Shown here: positions 14,370 through 23,810 of the stretch, in pieces
How the letters are laid out: each line of letters opens with the position of its first letter
Numbering within the stretch: the first letter of the stretch is position 1
Assembly (NCBI GenBank): GCA_003447515.1
Contig: DLZA01000387.1
Location: 1-25,072, forward strand
Reading direction: 5' to 3'
DNA from: Paracoccaceae bacterium
GTDB lineage: Bacteria > Pseudomonadota > Alphaproteobacteria > Rhodobacterales > Rhodobacteraceae
Length of the DNA stretch: 25,072 bases
Program-made: the position numbers and the translations under genes
Notes under the pieces: generated by a model
The model's input: the letters and a program-made list of their open reading frames with translations, nothing else
Database searches by the model: none
Told to the model about the DNA's origin: nothing

Positions 14370-17360
14370 TTAGCCAAGGGCTGAAATCCGATCGAATGCC
14401 ATTTTGAGCGTATCAAGCTCAACACCCGCTCCCTCCAACCGATCACGATTTTCAGCCACTACGGCTTCAGGTGCATTTACAATAAATTTCTCATTAGCCA
14501 GCTTACCTTTCAGGCCTCCCATTTCCTTCATAAGTTTGTCCATTCCTCTTTTTAAACGGGCCTTTTCTTCTTCTATGTCTATGATATCCGCCAAAGGCAG
14601 ACAGAACGATCCACCCTCGACCGGCAAAGTCACCGCCCCCTTCGGCGCAGTAATAGCCTCAGAAACCTCTTCAATCCGAGCCAAGCGCATAATCATCGGC
14701 AAGTTACGCTTCAATCCACTTTTTCCAGCATCATCTAATGACAATTGGATCAAGGGGATCTTAGCACCTGCATTAACCCGCATCTCAGAGCGAACCGAAC
14801 GGATTTGCTCTATCAAGCTCAGCACCCAATTCATTTCACGGTCCGCATCAGCATCTACCAACTCAGCGCCGTAGGTCGGCCAGTCCGCGTGAATTAACAT
14901 TTTCTGGCGATCCGCAATATCACCCCACAGCTGTTCGGTGATGAACGGCATTATCGGGTGCAGCAGAATCAAACACTGATCAAGCACCCAAGACAGTGTT
15001 GCCTTTGTTTCGGCAACTACTAAAGTGTCATCGCCTTGCAACAACGGCTTGGATAGTTCCACATACCAGTCACAAACCTTACCCCAAACAAAAGCGTACA
15101 ACCCATTTGCCGCATCATTAAAGCGGTACTGCTCTAACGCTGTATCTACAGCCTCGCGGATTTTCGCAGTCTCACCAACAATCCATTTATTAAGCGTCTG
15201 CTTAACACTTGCAGGGTCAAAACCCACTACCGGAGAAGCATCATTAAACTCCGCAAAACGCGCCGCATTCCAAAGCTTAGTGCCAAAATTACGGTTACCC
15301 TTCACACGCTCTGTGGACAACTTAAGCGTCCCGCCAAGCGCTGCCATAGACGTCATAGTAAAGCGCAACGCATCGGCACCAAATTCATCCACCAAATCCA
15401 GTGGATCAACAACATTACCCAGCGTCTTAGACATTTTGACGCCCTTCTCATCACGTACAAGGCTGTGCAAATAAATGGTATTAAATGGAATTTCATCCAC
15501 TACCTCGAGTTGCATCATCATCATTCTGGCAACCCAAAAGAATAGAATGTCAGCCCCTGTAATCAACGTAGACGTAGGAAAATACCGCTCCAGCTCTTCC
15601 GTCTGGTTCGGCCAACCAAGCGTCCCAATAGGCCACAGGCCAGAAGAAAACCAAGTGTCAAGCACATCTGGATCACGGTAGACAGGATATAATATTGTTT
15701 GGGATGCATAATTTTGTGAATTCAAAATTTCAATTGCTTTACCGCTATTTTCGACTTCAATGACCTCTATGTTTTTTCCTGGAAATTTCTTTTTAGCCGC
15801 ATTTTTAAAGAAATTCTGTCCTTCTTCGAAACTAGAGCCACAAAATCTAACTTCCCCTGCAATTCCAGAGATGGCCGCTTCTACTCCTGCATCAAGCGAA
15901 ACCGATGCATCCGCAATCTCATCAATCAGTGAATCGTCAATTCCGTACCAAACTGGTATTTGGTGCCCCCACCAAAGCTGTCGCGAAATGCACCATGGCT
16001 CAATATTCTCCATCCAGTGAAAGTATACTTTCGCGTCTCGCTCAGGCAGAATTCGAACAGTCCCGTCCCTCACCTTCTCAATTGCTGGAATCGCCAATTT
16101 AGCCGCATCCACATACCATTGATCTGTCAGCATTGGTTCCATCACAACTTTGGACCGATCGCAAAACGGCTGCATGATCTTCTTGTCTTCAATCTCAAGC
16201 ATCAGACCTTCAGCAGCGATATCTGCAATGACTGCTTTTCGCGCTTCGAACCGATCCATACCACGATACGCCTCTGGCACCAGATTGATCTTTTCAACCT
16301 CCACCTCTGAAAACTCGGCCCCTTCCAAGATTGCCTGGGCGCGTTTTACCGCCTCTACGTAAGGCATTCCATCATCACGCATCTGCGCTTTTGTATCCAT
16401 CAAGCGATAAAGTGGAATATTGTTTCGCCTAGCTACGCCATAATCATTTGCATCGTGGGCACCAGTGATCTTCACAGCACCCGATCCAAAATCAGGATCA
16501 GGATATTCATCGGTAATGATCGGGATCAAACGGCGATACTCTTTCGGCCCCACAGGAATTTCGCAAAGCTTCCCAACGAGCGAGGTGTAGCGTTCGTCAC
16601 TTACATAGACGGCAACCGCCCCATCGCCTAGCATGGTTTCAGGTCGCGTCGTGGCAATTGAAATGTAATCCCGATTCTCGCGAACAATCTCGTTACCATC
16701 TTCATCTTTTTCTACGTATTCATAACTTTCACCGCCAGCCAACGGGTACTTAAAGTGCCACATATGTCCATCGATCTCAATGTTTTCTACTTCTAAATCT
16801 GAAATGGCTGTTTCAAAATGCGGATCCCAATTTACCAAACGTTTACCACGATAAATCAGGCCCTTATTGTAAAGATCCACAAACACCTTGAGCACAGCGT
16901 CATGGAAATTCTCGTCCATAGTAAACGCATTACGCTCCCAATCTGCAGAAGCGCCCAGGCGTTTTAACTGAGAGATAATAGTCCCACCCTTTTCTTCCTT
17001 CCATGCCCAGACCCTTTTAAGAAATTCTTCTCGTCCCATTTCAGCACGGGTCAGCTGTTGGTCTGCAGCCAGTTGCTTTTCCACTTGCAACTGCGTCGCG
17101 ATCCCGGCGTGATCTTGACCTGGCTGCCACAAAGTATCGAAACCACGCATCCGATGCCATCGGATCATGATATCTTGCAAGGTGTTATTAAATGCATGGC
17201 CAACGTGCAGAGCCCCAGTCACATTGGGTGGCGGAATCATGATCGTAAAACTTTCATCGCGTGACTTATTTGCACCCGCACGAAACGCGCCAGCACTCTC
17301 CCATTTCTTAAAAATGGCAGACTCTGCACTGGTAGCATCAAAATTCTTTTCCATTGGCAT
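14370..17360 (-). CDS. valS: Valyl-tRNA synthetase
   Basis: A 996-residue class Ia synthetase charging tRNA-Val. The HIGH signature is HVGH at residues 52-55 (within [13 protein letters not shown]), the KMSKT loop is at 642-646, the editing domain lies between them, and the C-terminus has the lysine/glutamate-rich coiled-coil arm typical of ValRS. The frame continues upstream to 17522, but AAGGA lies nine bases before the ATG at 17360 and the extension shows no family similarity. Just before the [10 protein letters not shown] motif is a roughly 80-residue lysine/asparagine-rich segment, longer than the corresponding stretch of E. coli ValRS as I recall it, whose DNA (15690-15850) is distinctly more AT-rich than the rest of the gene. 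Confidence 0.96.
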   Translation of the reverse strand: MPMEKNFDATSAESAIFKKWESAGAFRAGANKSRDESFTIMIPPPNVTGALHVGHAFNNTLQDIMIRWHRMRGFDTLWQPGQDHAGIATQLQVEKQLAADQQLTRAEMGREEFLKRVWAWKEEKGGTIISQLKRLGASADWERNAFTMDENFHDAVLKVFVDLYNKGLIYRGKRLVNWDPHFETAISDLEVENIEIDGHMWHFKYPLAGGESYEYVEKDEDGNEIVRENRDYISIATTRPETMLGDGAVAVYVSDERYTSLVGKLCEIPVGPKEYRRLIPIITDEYPDPDFGSGAVKITGAHDANDYGVARRNNIPLYRLMDTKAQMRDDGMPYVEAVKRAQAILEGAEFSEVEVEKINLVPEAYRGMDRFEARKAVIADIAAEGLMLEIEDKKIMQPFCDRSKVVMEPMLTDQWYVDAAKLAIPAIEKVRDGTVRILPERDAKVYFHWMENIEPWCISRQLWWGHQIPVWYGIDDSLIDEIADASVSLDAGVEAAISGIAGEVRFCGSSFEEGQNFFKNAAKKKFPGKNIEVIEVENSGKAIEILNSQNYASQTILYPVYRDPDVLDTWFSSGLWPIGTLGWPNQTEELERYFPTSTLITGADILFFWVARMMMMQLEVVDEIPFNTIYLHSLVRDEKGVKMSKTLGNVVDPLDLVDEFGADALRFTMTSMAALGGTLKLSTERVKGNRNFGTKLWNAARFAEFNDASPVVGFDPASVKQTLNKWIVGETAKIREAVDTALEQYRFNDAANGLYAFVWGKVCDWYVELSKPLLQGDDTLVVAETKATLSWVLDQCLILLHPIMPFITEQLWGDIADRQKMLIHADWPTYGAELVDADADREMNWVLSLIEQIRSVRSEMRVNAGAKIPLIQLSLDDAGKSGLKRNLPMIMRLARIEEVSEAITAPKGAVTLPVEGGSFCLPLADIIDIEEEKARLKRGMDKLMKEMGGLKGKLANEKFIVNAPEAVVAENRDRLEGAGVELDTLKMAFDRISALG

Positions 17361-18156
17361 ATCGGGTGATCCTTGTGACCAAACTATTATTTTTTGTTTC
17401 CTGTATCCAATGGCAGCAAAAAGGGGAAGAAAAAAGACATTCATCCATTGCTTAGAACTTCCTATTTTTCGAGCCACCGGCTTTCGCAGTGGTATTAAAA
17501 ACCCAGGCCTTCTAGCTCTCACCCTTAAACTGGGCTCTATTCTTTCTCAGATAAAAAGCTCAATGTTGATCGTCTCAATCATTACCAGTTGTTCCACAAA
17601 AAGGACTGGACACCAGTTCAAAAAAAGTGGCGTAGAACACAGCCTATCGTTGATAAACTATAAACCAAGTTGAGGTCCCGCGGCAGTGGAAAAAATTTTT
17701 CTACCAAATACGATGCAGACAACCAGGCCACGTCTATGCATCAAAAAAGTTTAGAATATCAATTCGTGCCTACGATCTGTAGCCTAAAAAGTCGGCCAAA
17801 TTCGAATACCCCTTTGGCAGCAATGACAGCACTTTGTTTGTCTTGTTAGGTGTGGTTACTACAACAAACACTGACTGTTTCTTTGTTATTAAGCTTCACG
17901 GGCAATGTATGGTCTTTAACGCATTCATTGTTACGAAAGTCACCAGCATCAAGGCAAGCGCACTGCCCGCTTTTGTCTGGTTTGGACGGCTCAGCTAGGC
18001 ACAAGATGCAAAGGCTCTATGCCGCAAAATGCCACTTTAATGACTCAAAAATCAGCAATTTATTTGGCGCCTTCTCGTAGAAAAACTAAATTTTAAAAGC
18101 CAAAACGTCAGCGATCGCAATCCAATTCAGTCATCCACTCTCCACGTTAAATAGAA
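17361..18156. other. Long spacer upstream of valS, no supported gene
   Basis: Nearly 800 bases without a convincing gene, tRNA or repeat. The frame entering valS remains open to 17522, giving a basic leader-like peptide that I regard as non-coding. A plus-strand 76-codon frame at 17850-18080 has no recognisable domain and no good ribosome-binding site. The promoter of valS must lie at the left end. The region could be eroded coding DNA, but I could not recognise any remnant. Confidence 0.5.
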
Positions 18157-18885
18157 CTAAACGCTAAACAAACGTCCTGGTCCAAGCACTTTCTTGCCCG
18201 CCAAATGCGCCAGATGCCAAGCTAGCGCAGAATTGCTTGATATCACGGGTCGCCCAATGGCAGCTTCTGCTTCTTCGATAATGCCAAAGGCCCGCAAGTT
18301 TGTGCAAGAAGCAAACACTACATCACAATCACTCTCGCCCAACTGTTTAATAGCTGCTAGCGTCGACGCCTCAGAAATCCGCGCCACCACACTATCTCTA
18401 ATTTCCTCGAAAGACAAAAAATTGGCGATTTCAAAACCATTGTCCTCCAGCAATCTACGCATCATCTTTGACACATCAGCCACGTAGGGCGTCAAAAACC
18501 CAATCCTTCGCACATCTAACGCATGACAGGCAGCGATGACTGCTGATATTGGATTGGTTACAGGCACATCAACATGGACGCTCTGCACCAGAGCGGCAAT
18601 ACGATCTGGGCCTATCACTGTCGCCCCAGACGTACATCCGTATCCAATTGCCCCAAACGCAACATTATGAGACAATAATTCGACAGAAGCAGGCAAGTCT
18701 TTCTCCATCCGCCCGAGAGTTTCTGGTGTAACCTCTTCCTCGAAATGAATGCGCGTGTGATAGACGGGCAAACGGGATGGGGAAAACACAGAAGCCAACT
18801 CAGGTTCCATAGTTTCATCGGTGGCCAAAACTACCAGCCCGAGCGCGTCACCAAGCCCGTCATCTGTTTCAAAAACCTGCGCCAT
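18157..18885 (-). CDS. Asp/Glu racemase superfamily protein, maleate isomerase/EutA-like
   Basis: A 242-residue protein with the two catalytic cysteines of the Asp/Glu racemase superfamily: Cys84 in GYGCTSGA and Cys194 in ASCTNLRA. Surrounding features (TNPISA at 110-115, RRIGFLTPY at 126-134, NSALAWH at 218-224) fit the maleate cis-trans isomerase/arylmalonate decarboxylase branch that includes EutA of hydroxyectoine utilisation. The ATG at 18885 shares its A with the stop of the metallohydrolase gene (TGATG); a TTG one codon upstream is possible. It is the last gene of a three-gene operon. The exact reaction is unknown; isomerisation or racemisation of a small dicarboxylate or amino acid is likely. 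Confidence 0.82.
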   Translation of the reverse strand: MAQVFETDDGLGDALGLVVLATDETMEPELASVFSPSRLPVYHTRIHFEEEVTPETLGRMEKDLPASVELLSHNVAFGAIGYGCTSGATVIGPDRIAALVQSVHVDVPVTNPISAVIAACHALDVRRIGFLTPYVADVSKMMRRLLEDNGFEIANFLSFEEIRDSVVARISEASTLAAIKQLGESDCDVVFASCTNLRAFGIIEEAEAAIGRPVISSNSALAWHLAHLAGKKVLGPGRLFSV

Positions 18886-20009
18886 CAAATTACCACTAAA
18901 TCTCGACTAACTCGCTTGGTCAGTAGTTCTGGCGCACCATCGGTAATAAGAATATTCTCTTCCACCACCATCATGCGCTTCTCATCAATCATCAAAGACG
19001 GCTCCAGTGTCATTACCATCCCCGCTTTTAATTCTGTTTGATCATGAGCTGCGATTGATGGCCATTCTGTCAACTGCATGCCCAATCCATGTCCAATACG
19101 CCCAATATCTGATGTTCCGCCTAAAATTTTAGACATCGCTACAAATAATTCAGCACAGGTAACTCCCGGTCTTGCGGACTCAATTCCTGCTTGCGTCACA
19201 TCCCACAGCTTCTGGTGTGCAACCTGCGCCTCTGGAAGCGCTGTCCCAACTGCGAAATTTCGATCAAAATCACAGAAATATCCCTGCAATGTGGATCCAG
19301 TGTCCAGCATCACAACGTCGCCATCCAAAATTGGCGTCCTCCCTGGGGGCGAAATTACATCATGATATCCACCACGCCCAGCACCACCCACAAGGTAAGG
19401 CACTTCTTCAGCACCTTCTTCAAGAAGTGTGATCTTGAACTTACGAAACACGTCCGCAAGCGGATCACCAGCGTTTGCTACATCTGGCAATCGGGCAAAA
19501 GCGTTGGATCCAATGCGGCATATCTCACGATGCAAATTAATCTCCGCCTCAGATTTCTTTGTTCGCAATGTTTTAATCAAATGAGAGCAATCAGTAAAAC
19601 GGCCTTTGATGCTAGCTTCAACGGCACGAAAATCTGTTAAGCTCATACGCAGGCTAGACTCTTCTCCCATAGGCACTCCAATGCGGTCAAACGCGCCCAG
19701 CGCTTCAATCAACAGGCTCACGCCTTCATCTTCACCACGGGGGCTCGGCCATGTACGGATATCATTGACCCACATTCGTTGCATTAAATCCGTACCAATG
19801 GACGGAATCACCACAGTCAACTCACCCGATTGTGGTACAATAACGAACCAAGGGCGCGTTGGACTTTGCCAAAAAAGGCTGCGAAATCCAGTAAAATAGC
19901 GAAATTCTGCTTCAGTATTCAAAAACAGCGCGTCAAATCCCTCGACAGTCATTGCTGCCTGCGCCCGTATCAGCCGCGCTTCGAACTCTGAGACTGAAAA
20001 ATCAGTCAT
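18885..20009 (-). CDS. M24 family metallohydrolase (Xaa-Pro peptidase/ectoine hydrolase-like)
   Basis: A 374-residue pita-bread-fold protein with an N-terminal creatinase-like domain (about 1-145) and a C-terminal catalytic domain. All five metal ligands are present: Asp236 (MLDTGS), Asp247 (CDFDR), His307 (GHGLG), Glu336 (LEPS) and Glu350 (VVEEN). AGGGGG lies six bases before the ATG, which overlaps the PLP-lyase stop as ATGACTGA. Besides peptidases, the family contains creatinase, DMSP lyase DddP and ectoine hydrolase DoeA/EutD, all acting on small molecules. Cotranscription with a PLP ammonia-lyase and a racemase-like protein favours a small-molecule hydrolase over a general peptidase; the substrate is not decided by the sequence. 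Confidence 0.85.
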   Translation of the reverse strand: MTDFSVSEFEARLIRAQAAMTVEGFDALFLNTEAEFRYFTGFRSLFWQSPTRPWFVIVPQSGELTVVIPSIGTDLMQRMWVNDIRTWPSPRGEDEGVSLLIEALGAFDRIGVPMGEESSLRMSLTDFRAVEASIKGRFTDCSHLIKTLRTKKSEAEINLHREICRIGSNAFARLPDVANAGDPLADVFRKFKITLLEEGAEEVPYLVGGAGRGGYHDVISPPGRTPILDGDVVMLDTGSTLQGYFCDFDRNFAVGTALPEAQVAHQKLWDVTQAGIESARPGVTCAELFVAMSKILGGTSDIGRIGHGLGMQLTEWPSIAAHDQTELKAGMVMTLEPSLMIDEKRMMVVEENILITDGAPELLTKRVSRDLVVI

Positions 20010-21072
20010 CCGCAGCCCCCTCTGAAAGGATTACTAACACTCGTGCATCGGGGCCCAATTCTTTAGCCATTGCAACCGTCGCCGCAAACCCCGCGCCACC
20101 CGACGGTGAGGTCTCTAAACCGAAGGCTTTTAACTGACAAATTTCAGCTGCAACAAACTCATCGTCAAGGGTCAAAAATGCGTCTGCATCCCGCGCTAAT
20201 GCTTTCAGCGCCAAGTGGGATGGTTCTTTGCAATCCAGTCGGCCCATATTGGAGGGCGGCCCTGACGTCAGCGCAGGCGTTTTTTGTTCTATACTCGCCT
20301 GCAATGCTGGGGCGGCTGTCGGCTCAACTACTGTAATGTGAGGCTTATTTCCCCACATTTTGCGCGCTGCGACAGTAGCTGCAGAGGCCAAACCACCCAC
20401 GCCAGCCTGCAAAAATATGTGGCTTGGAGCATCACCGTATTGGGATATCATTTCTTCACATAAAGCTAGGTATCCTTCCATGATGTCGCGCCCTGTCGTA
20501 TCTTCGACCCATGTGCTGTCTGACAATAACGTCCACCCATTCACTTTTGCGGCTTCCATTGCGGCGGCCATACTAGCTTCATAATCATCACCAGAAATTT
20601 CGACCTGTGCACCCATAGCTCGCAAACGATTTGCAAAATTAGTTGGAACGTGAACTGATAAGAAAATTACAGCTTTTGCACCAAAAATATTGGCTCCTGC
20701 TGCAACTGAAAGCCCATGATTTCCTGCACTCGACGTAACGAAGACTGTTCCCTTCAGTGCAGTTTTTGCAACAGTAGGATCAACAATCCCATCCCCAATT
20801 TTTTTGTGTGCCGCTTTTGCAATCGAGAAAGCTGCCCCCAGCGCTTTGAAGCTGCCAAGTCCCATACGCTGGCGTTCGTCTTTCATATGCAGTGATTTAA
20901 TTCCAATTTGAGCCGCCAATTTGGGACAATCCACGAGCGGGGTCGGCTCATGAGCCGGGCAATGTTGCAAAAGAGATATTACGAGGCTTGCATCAGCGCT
21001 AATCTCGCCATCTGCTAGGCCGTTGTGCGCAGGCATACCAATGCCACGCAGCGGGTTCAGAATATTTTTCAT
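20002..21072 (-). CDS. PLP-dependent ammonia-lyase, diaminopropionate ammonia-lyase/threonine dehydratase-like
   Basis: A fold-type II PLP enzyme of 356 residues from the chosen ATG. The motif MKDERQRMGLGSFKALGAA contains the Schiff-base lysine (about residue 76) and closely follows the diaminopropionate ammonia-lyase pattern; SAGNHG supplies the substrate/PLP Asn and GVGGLA the phosphate-binding loop. Such enzymes eliminate ammonia from 2,3-diaminopropionate, threonine, serine or similar amino acids. The start is uncertain: the frame opens with a GTG at 21138 (22 extra residues, no ribosome-binding site), while the ATG at 21072 has GGGAG only two bases before it. It is first in an operon with the M24 hydrolase and EutA-like gene. 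EutB-like 3-hydroxy-2-aminobutyrate processing is an alternative reading. Confidence 0.82.
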   Translation of the reverse strand: MKNILNPLRGIGMPAHNGLADGEISADASLVISLLQHCPAHEPTPLVDCPKLAAQIGIKSLHMKDERQRMGLGSFKALGAAFSIAKAAHKKIGDGIVDPTVAKTALKGTVFVTSSAGNHGLSVAAGANIFGAKAVIFLSVHVPTNFANRLRAMGAQVEISGDDYEASMAAAMEAAKVNGWTLLSDSTWVEDTTGRDIMEGYLALCEEMISQYGDAPSHIFLQAGVGGLASAATVAARKMWGNKPHITVVEPTAAPALQASIEQKTPALTSGPPSNMGRLDCKEPSHLALKALARDADAFLTLDDEFVAAEICQLKAFGLETSPSGGAGFAATVAMAKELGPDARVLVILSEGAADD

Positions 21073-21211
21073 AGCTCCCACTAATGCCGATTCTTGACGT
21101 GAGTTCCACTCCCAATCCGACGTAAGAGGTCCGACCACGACATATACGGTGTTTAGATCACTTTGTGTGAATTGAAAAAGGTCAAAATATCCTATTTCAT
21201 TTCCTGGGGAC

Positions 21212-21226
21212 TTGATTTGAAATCAA
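21212..21226. promoter_or_regulatory. Perfect 15-base palindrome in the divergent spacer; candidate operator
   Basis: TTGATTTGAAATCAA consists of two perfect 7-base arms around a single G. It lies in the spacer between the PLP-lyase operon (minus) and the methylmalonyl-CoA epimerase gene (plus), about 115 bases before the latter. Size and symmetry suit a dimeric regulator such as a GntR- or LysR-type protein. No regulator gene is next to it. Confidence 0.4.
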
Positions 21227-21342
21227 TTTGTAACCGCACATCTTTACATGCCCGAATTATCTGCACCTGGCACTCTTTGTCGCGTTGCCTTCATTACCAC
21301 AAGACGACAAAAGAGACAAATCCCTAGGATTGGAGAAAACCT

Positions 21343-21747
21343 GTGATTGGACGCTTAAATCATGTCGCCATTGCTGTCCCAGATTTAGAGTCTGCGAGCG
21401 CACAATACCGCGACACGCTTGGTGCAAAAGTAAACCCACCACAGGATGAGCCCGATCATGGTGTGACAGTCGTTTTTATCGAGCTGCCCAACACAAAAAT
21501 TGAATTACTTCAGCCACTTGGGGAAAACTCACCAATCCAAGGATTTTTAGATAAGAATCCCTCCGGTGGCATTCACCACATTTGCTACGAAGTGGACGAT
21601 ATTCTTGCTGCCCGTGATACGCTGAAAGCGTCCGGAGCACGAATTTTGGGCACAGGCGATCCAAAGATTGGCGCACACGGCAAACCAGTGTTATTTCTTC
21701 ACCCCAAAGATTTTACAGGTACACTTGTAGAATTGGAGCAATTGTAA
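21343..21747 (+). CDS. mce: Methylmalonyl-CoA epimerase
   Basis: A 134-residue single glyoxalase/VOC-type protein, full length for bacterial methylmalonyl-CoA epimerases, which interconvert (S)- and (R)-methylmalonyl-CoA in propionyl-CoA assimilation. It opens with the family's LNHVAIAVPDL (His7 as first metal ligand); IELLQPLG, GGIHHICYEV (His78/His79) and TLVELEQL (Glu130) supply the others. The start codon is GTG, with GGAG seven bases upstream. The following DUF1467 gene begins immediately after its stop, an arrangement common in alphaproteobacteria and a good taxonomic hint. Confidence 0.95.
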   Translation: MIGRLNHVAIAVPDLESASAQYRDTLGAKVNPPQDEPDHGVTVVFIELPNTKIELLQPLGENSPIQGFLDKNPSGGIHHICYEVDDILAARDTLKASGARILGTGDPKIGAHGKPVLFLHPKDFTGTLVELEQL

Positions 21748-22017
21748 ATGACCATTGGTGCAGCACTCGTTCTATTTGCCGTCGTCTGGTTTATGATCCT
21801 ATTTTTGGTTTTGCCATTCCATCAACCCAGTCAAGGGGACAAAAACAACGTAGTACCTGGAACATCGCCATCAGCACCCGCTAATCCACAATTAGGCAAA
21901 CGGGCCTTGATCGTTACAGCTATTTCTTTGGTGATTTGGGCCATCCTCGTGTCCATCATTGCGACGGGCGCTATATCGCTTGAAACCATGAATATCTGGA
22001 GTGGCATCCAGCCTTAA
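21748..22017 (+). CDS. DUF1467 family small membrane protein
   Basis: An 89-residue protein with two predicted membrane helices (about 4-25 and 53-73) joined by a proline/asparagine-rich loop that starts HQPSQGDKNN. This is the DUF1467 family, usually found next to methylmalonyl-CoA epimerase in alphaproteobacteria; its function is unknown. The ATG follows the mce TAA without a gap, and the ribosome-binding site (GGAG, nine bases upstream) lies inside mce, so the two are translated together. The last four bases overlap the convergent phosphatase gene. Confidence 0.88.
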   Translation: MTIGAALVLFAVVWFMILFLVLPFHQPSQGDKNNVVPGTSPSAPANPQLGKRALIVTAISLVIWAILVSIIATGAISLETMNIWSGIQP

Positions 22018-22823
22018 TTCTTCAACAATTCGAGTGCTGCTGCGTGCGCGCGCGCATCTCCTGCAGCGAGAGCTGTGCCACCGTGATGCGCAGGACCGCC
22101 CTGCCAATTGGTAACAATACCACCAGCTGCTTGGATTACTGCGATCGGCCCTTGCAGGTCGTAAGAGTTTAGGCCGGCTTCTATGACCAAATCGGTTTGC
22201 CCTGCTGCAATCAAACCATAGGCATAACAATCCACACCATAGCGCGTAAGTTTCACCTGATCGCGCACACGTTCAAAGGCTAGACGTTCAGATGTTGAGC
22301 CCACTTCTGGAAACGTTGTAAACAAAGTTGCGCCTGCTAATGTTTCACATTTACGAACATTCAACGCTATTCGTTCTTCCCCGCGTGTCCACTCTGCCCC
22401 GCTTGACGAACCAATGAAGCGTTCTCCAGTAAAAGGTTGATCGATTATCCCAATTTGTGGACCTTCGTTATTACCCACAGCAATCAGCACGCCCCACGTC
22501 GGCAGACCAGAAATATACGCTCTTGTTCCGTCAATTGGGTCAAGGACCCAAGTCAAGCCGCTGGTACCCTTCGATTGACCAAACTCTTCACCAAAAATAC
22601 CGTCCTGTGCACGTCGTGATGCCAAAATTCCACGCATTGCCTGCTCGATACCCTGATCTGCTACGGTTACGGGATCAAAATCAGCATTGAGTTTATTTTT
22701 CACGTTTTGCCCAGGCTTACGAAAATACTGCAACGCTATCGGACGTGCCGCATCGGCAAGCTCGTGCGCAACCGACAAGAGTTCGGCTTCTAAGGTTGAC
22801 GAAAAAAGGTTAAACTGTGTCAC
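22014..22823 (-). CDS. hisN: Inositol-monophosphatase family protein, probable histidinol-phosphatase
   Basis: A 269-residue member of the Mg-dependent inositol monophosphatase family. The metal-binding motifs are GEEFG near 78-82 and VLDPIDGT near 93-100; YDLQGPIAVIQAAGG near the C-terminus supplies the last aspartate and is characteristic of the HisN-type histidinol-phosphatases rather than of SuhB. I placed the start at a GTG (22823) with GGAG six bases upstream; a GTG four codons earlier is possible but has a poorer site. It converges on the DUF1467 gene. No other his gene is adjacent, so the specific substrate rests on the family pattern. Confidence 0.85.
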   Translation of the reverse strand: MTQFNLFSSTLEAELLSVAHELADAARPIALQYFRKPGQNVKNKLNADFDPVTVADQGIEQAMRGILASRRAQDGIFGEEFGQSKGTSGLTWVLDPIDGTRAYISGLPTWGVLIAVGNNEGPQIGIIDQPFTGERFIGSSSGAEWTRGEERIALNVRKCETLAGATLFTTFPEVGSTSERLAFERVRDQVKLTRYGVDCYAYGLIAAGQTDLVIEAGLNSYDLQGPIAVIQAAGGIVTNWQGGPAHHGGTALAAGDARAHAAALELLKN

Positions 22824-23491
22824 TAATGGCTCCACCGGTTGGGGCTTCCCACCGATGTCTCACATCTTAGAACCAAGATCAATCAAAGGCGTTCGAAGCG
22901 GATTTCAGATCAAAGAACTTGCGCTGTTGGCTTTTCCAGAAAATTGAATGGAACATCATCCAACCAAGCCCCTCGGCGATGTCCCAAAGATTAAAAATAT
23001 TTCTACAGTTTTTACCTGCTTCACATGCTTAATATTTTTGGGACTTGACCCCAACTTAGTTAACCTAAAATCATCGTTTGACATCAGGCACTCATCAACG
23101 GTGGTTGACGCATTTTGCGACATGGCGACCCACGGGATATTTCATGGTTAAAGTCACCCGTGATGACTCTGAGAGCCGCTTTAGCACAAATTTACCATTC
23201 CTTGTTCTAAAATATCACACATGGCACACTATTACATAAAGTAGCATTACGGCAGAGCCGTTAAGTAAATTATTGGCAATCCAATAATCTTATAATGATT
23301 CAGTGGTGCAATCTAAGGTCCACTAACTTACCTGTTCTAGGTATTTTCAACTTTTCAAAAAAAATTATGTAACCATCTAAAACAAGATGATTTAAAATAA
23401 TTTAAAGTGAATAGTCCAATACTTAAAACGTCAGTTTTCTAGCAATATGACGGTCCAGTTCATCTCATAAAAAATCAACAGAAAGAAAAAA
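22824..23491. other. AT-rich spacer before the quinone-oxidoreductase remnant
   Basis: About 670 bases with no gene I can support. Short frames near 22948-23151 have no recognisable family. The right half becomes markedly AT-rich and carries several inverted repeats, two of which are listed separately; AGTGG (23302-23306) and CCACT (23320-23324) form a third, weaker one. Confidence 0.5.
23249..23288. repeat. Two adjacent perfect hairpins
   Basis: ACGGC-AGA-GCCGT (23249-23261) is followed seven bases later by ATTATTGG-CAAT-CCAATAAT (23269-23288), an 8-bp perfect stem with a tetraloop. Neither is followed by a U-tract, and they lie more than 400 bases from any intact gene end. They may be remnants of a larger element or part of an unannotated transcript. 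Confidence 0.4.
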
Positions 23492-23810
23492 ATGCGGGCG
23501 ATGCAAGTGATAAGCTACAATCAACCCATCAAACTTAAAAATGTGGAACAGCCAAAAATTGCATCTGATTAAGTGCTGGTGCGCGTAGCAGCATGTGGGC
23601 TGAACTTTGGTGATCTATTAATGATCAAAGGCTCATATCAGGAAAAGCCACCGCTTCCTTACACGCTTGGCATGGAGATTTCAGGCACTGTCGAAGAGAT
23701 AGGCGTGGATGTGACAAACATGCGAGTAGGGCAACGGTTGGTTTCTTACGCAGGTATAGATGGCTTAGCAGAATACGCTGCCTTGCCTTCACAAAGCATG
23801 ACACACAAAA
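23492..23810 (+). pseudogene. NADPH:quinone oxidoreductase (zinc-type MDR family) remnant
   Basis: From the ATG at 23492 the frame encodes 26 residues of a typical quinone-oxidoreductase start, then a TAA at 23570-23572 where a glutamate codon (GAA) would be expected before VLVRVAACGLNFGD. The same frame continues with LPYTLGMEISGTVEEIG, RVGQRLVSYAG and GLAEYAALP, all family features of the N-terminal catalytic domain. Similarity stops around HKI at about 23808, and the next base, 23811, is the end of the convergent LLM gene. So roughly the first 105 residues survive and the NADPH-binding domain is missing. A single base change plus a deletion or rearrangement explains it. Confidence 0.85.

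Noticed and set aside
17361..17522. N-terminal extension of valS (54 residues)
   Set aside because: It shows no synthetase similarity, and AAGGA is correctly spaced before the ATG at 17360.
17850..18080. 76-codon plus-strand frame in the long spacer
   Set aside because: No domain, no clear ribosome-binding site, and low-complexity start; probably chance.
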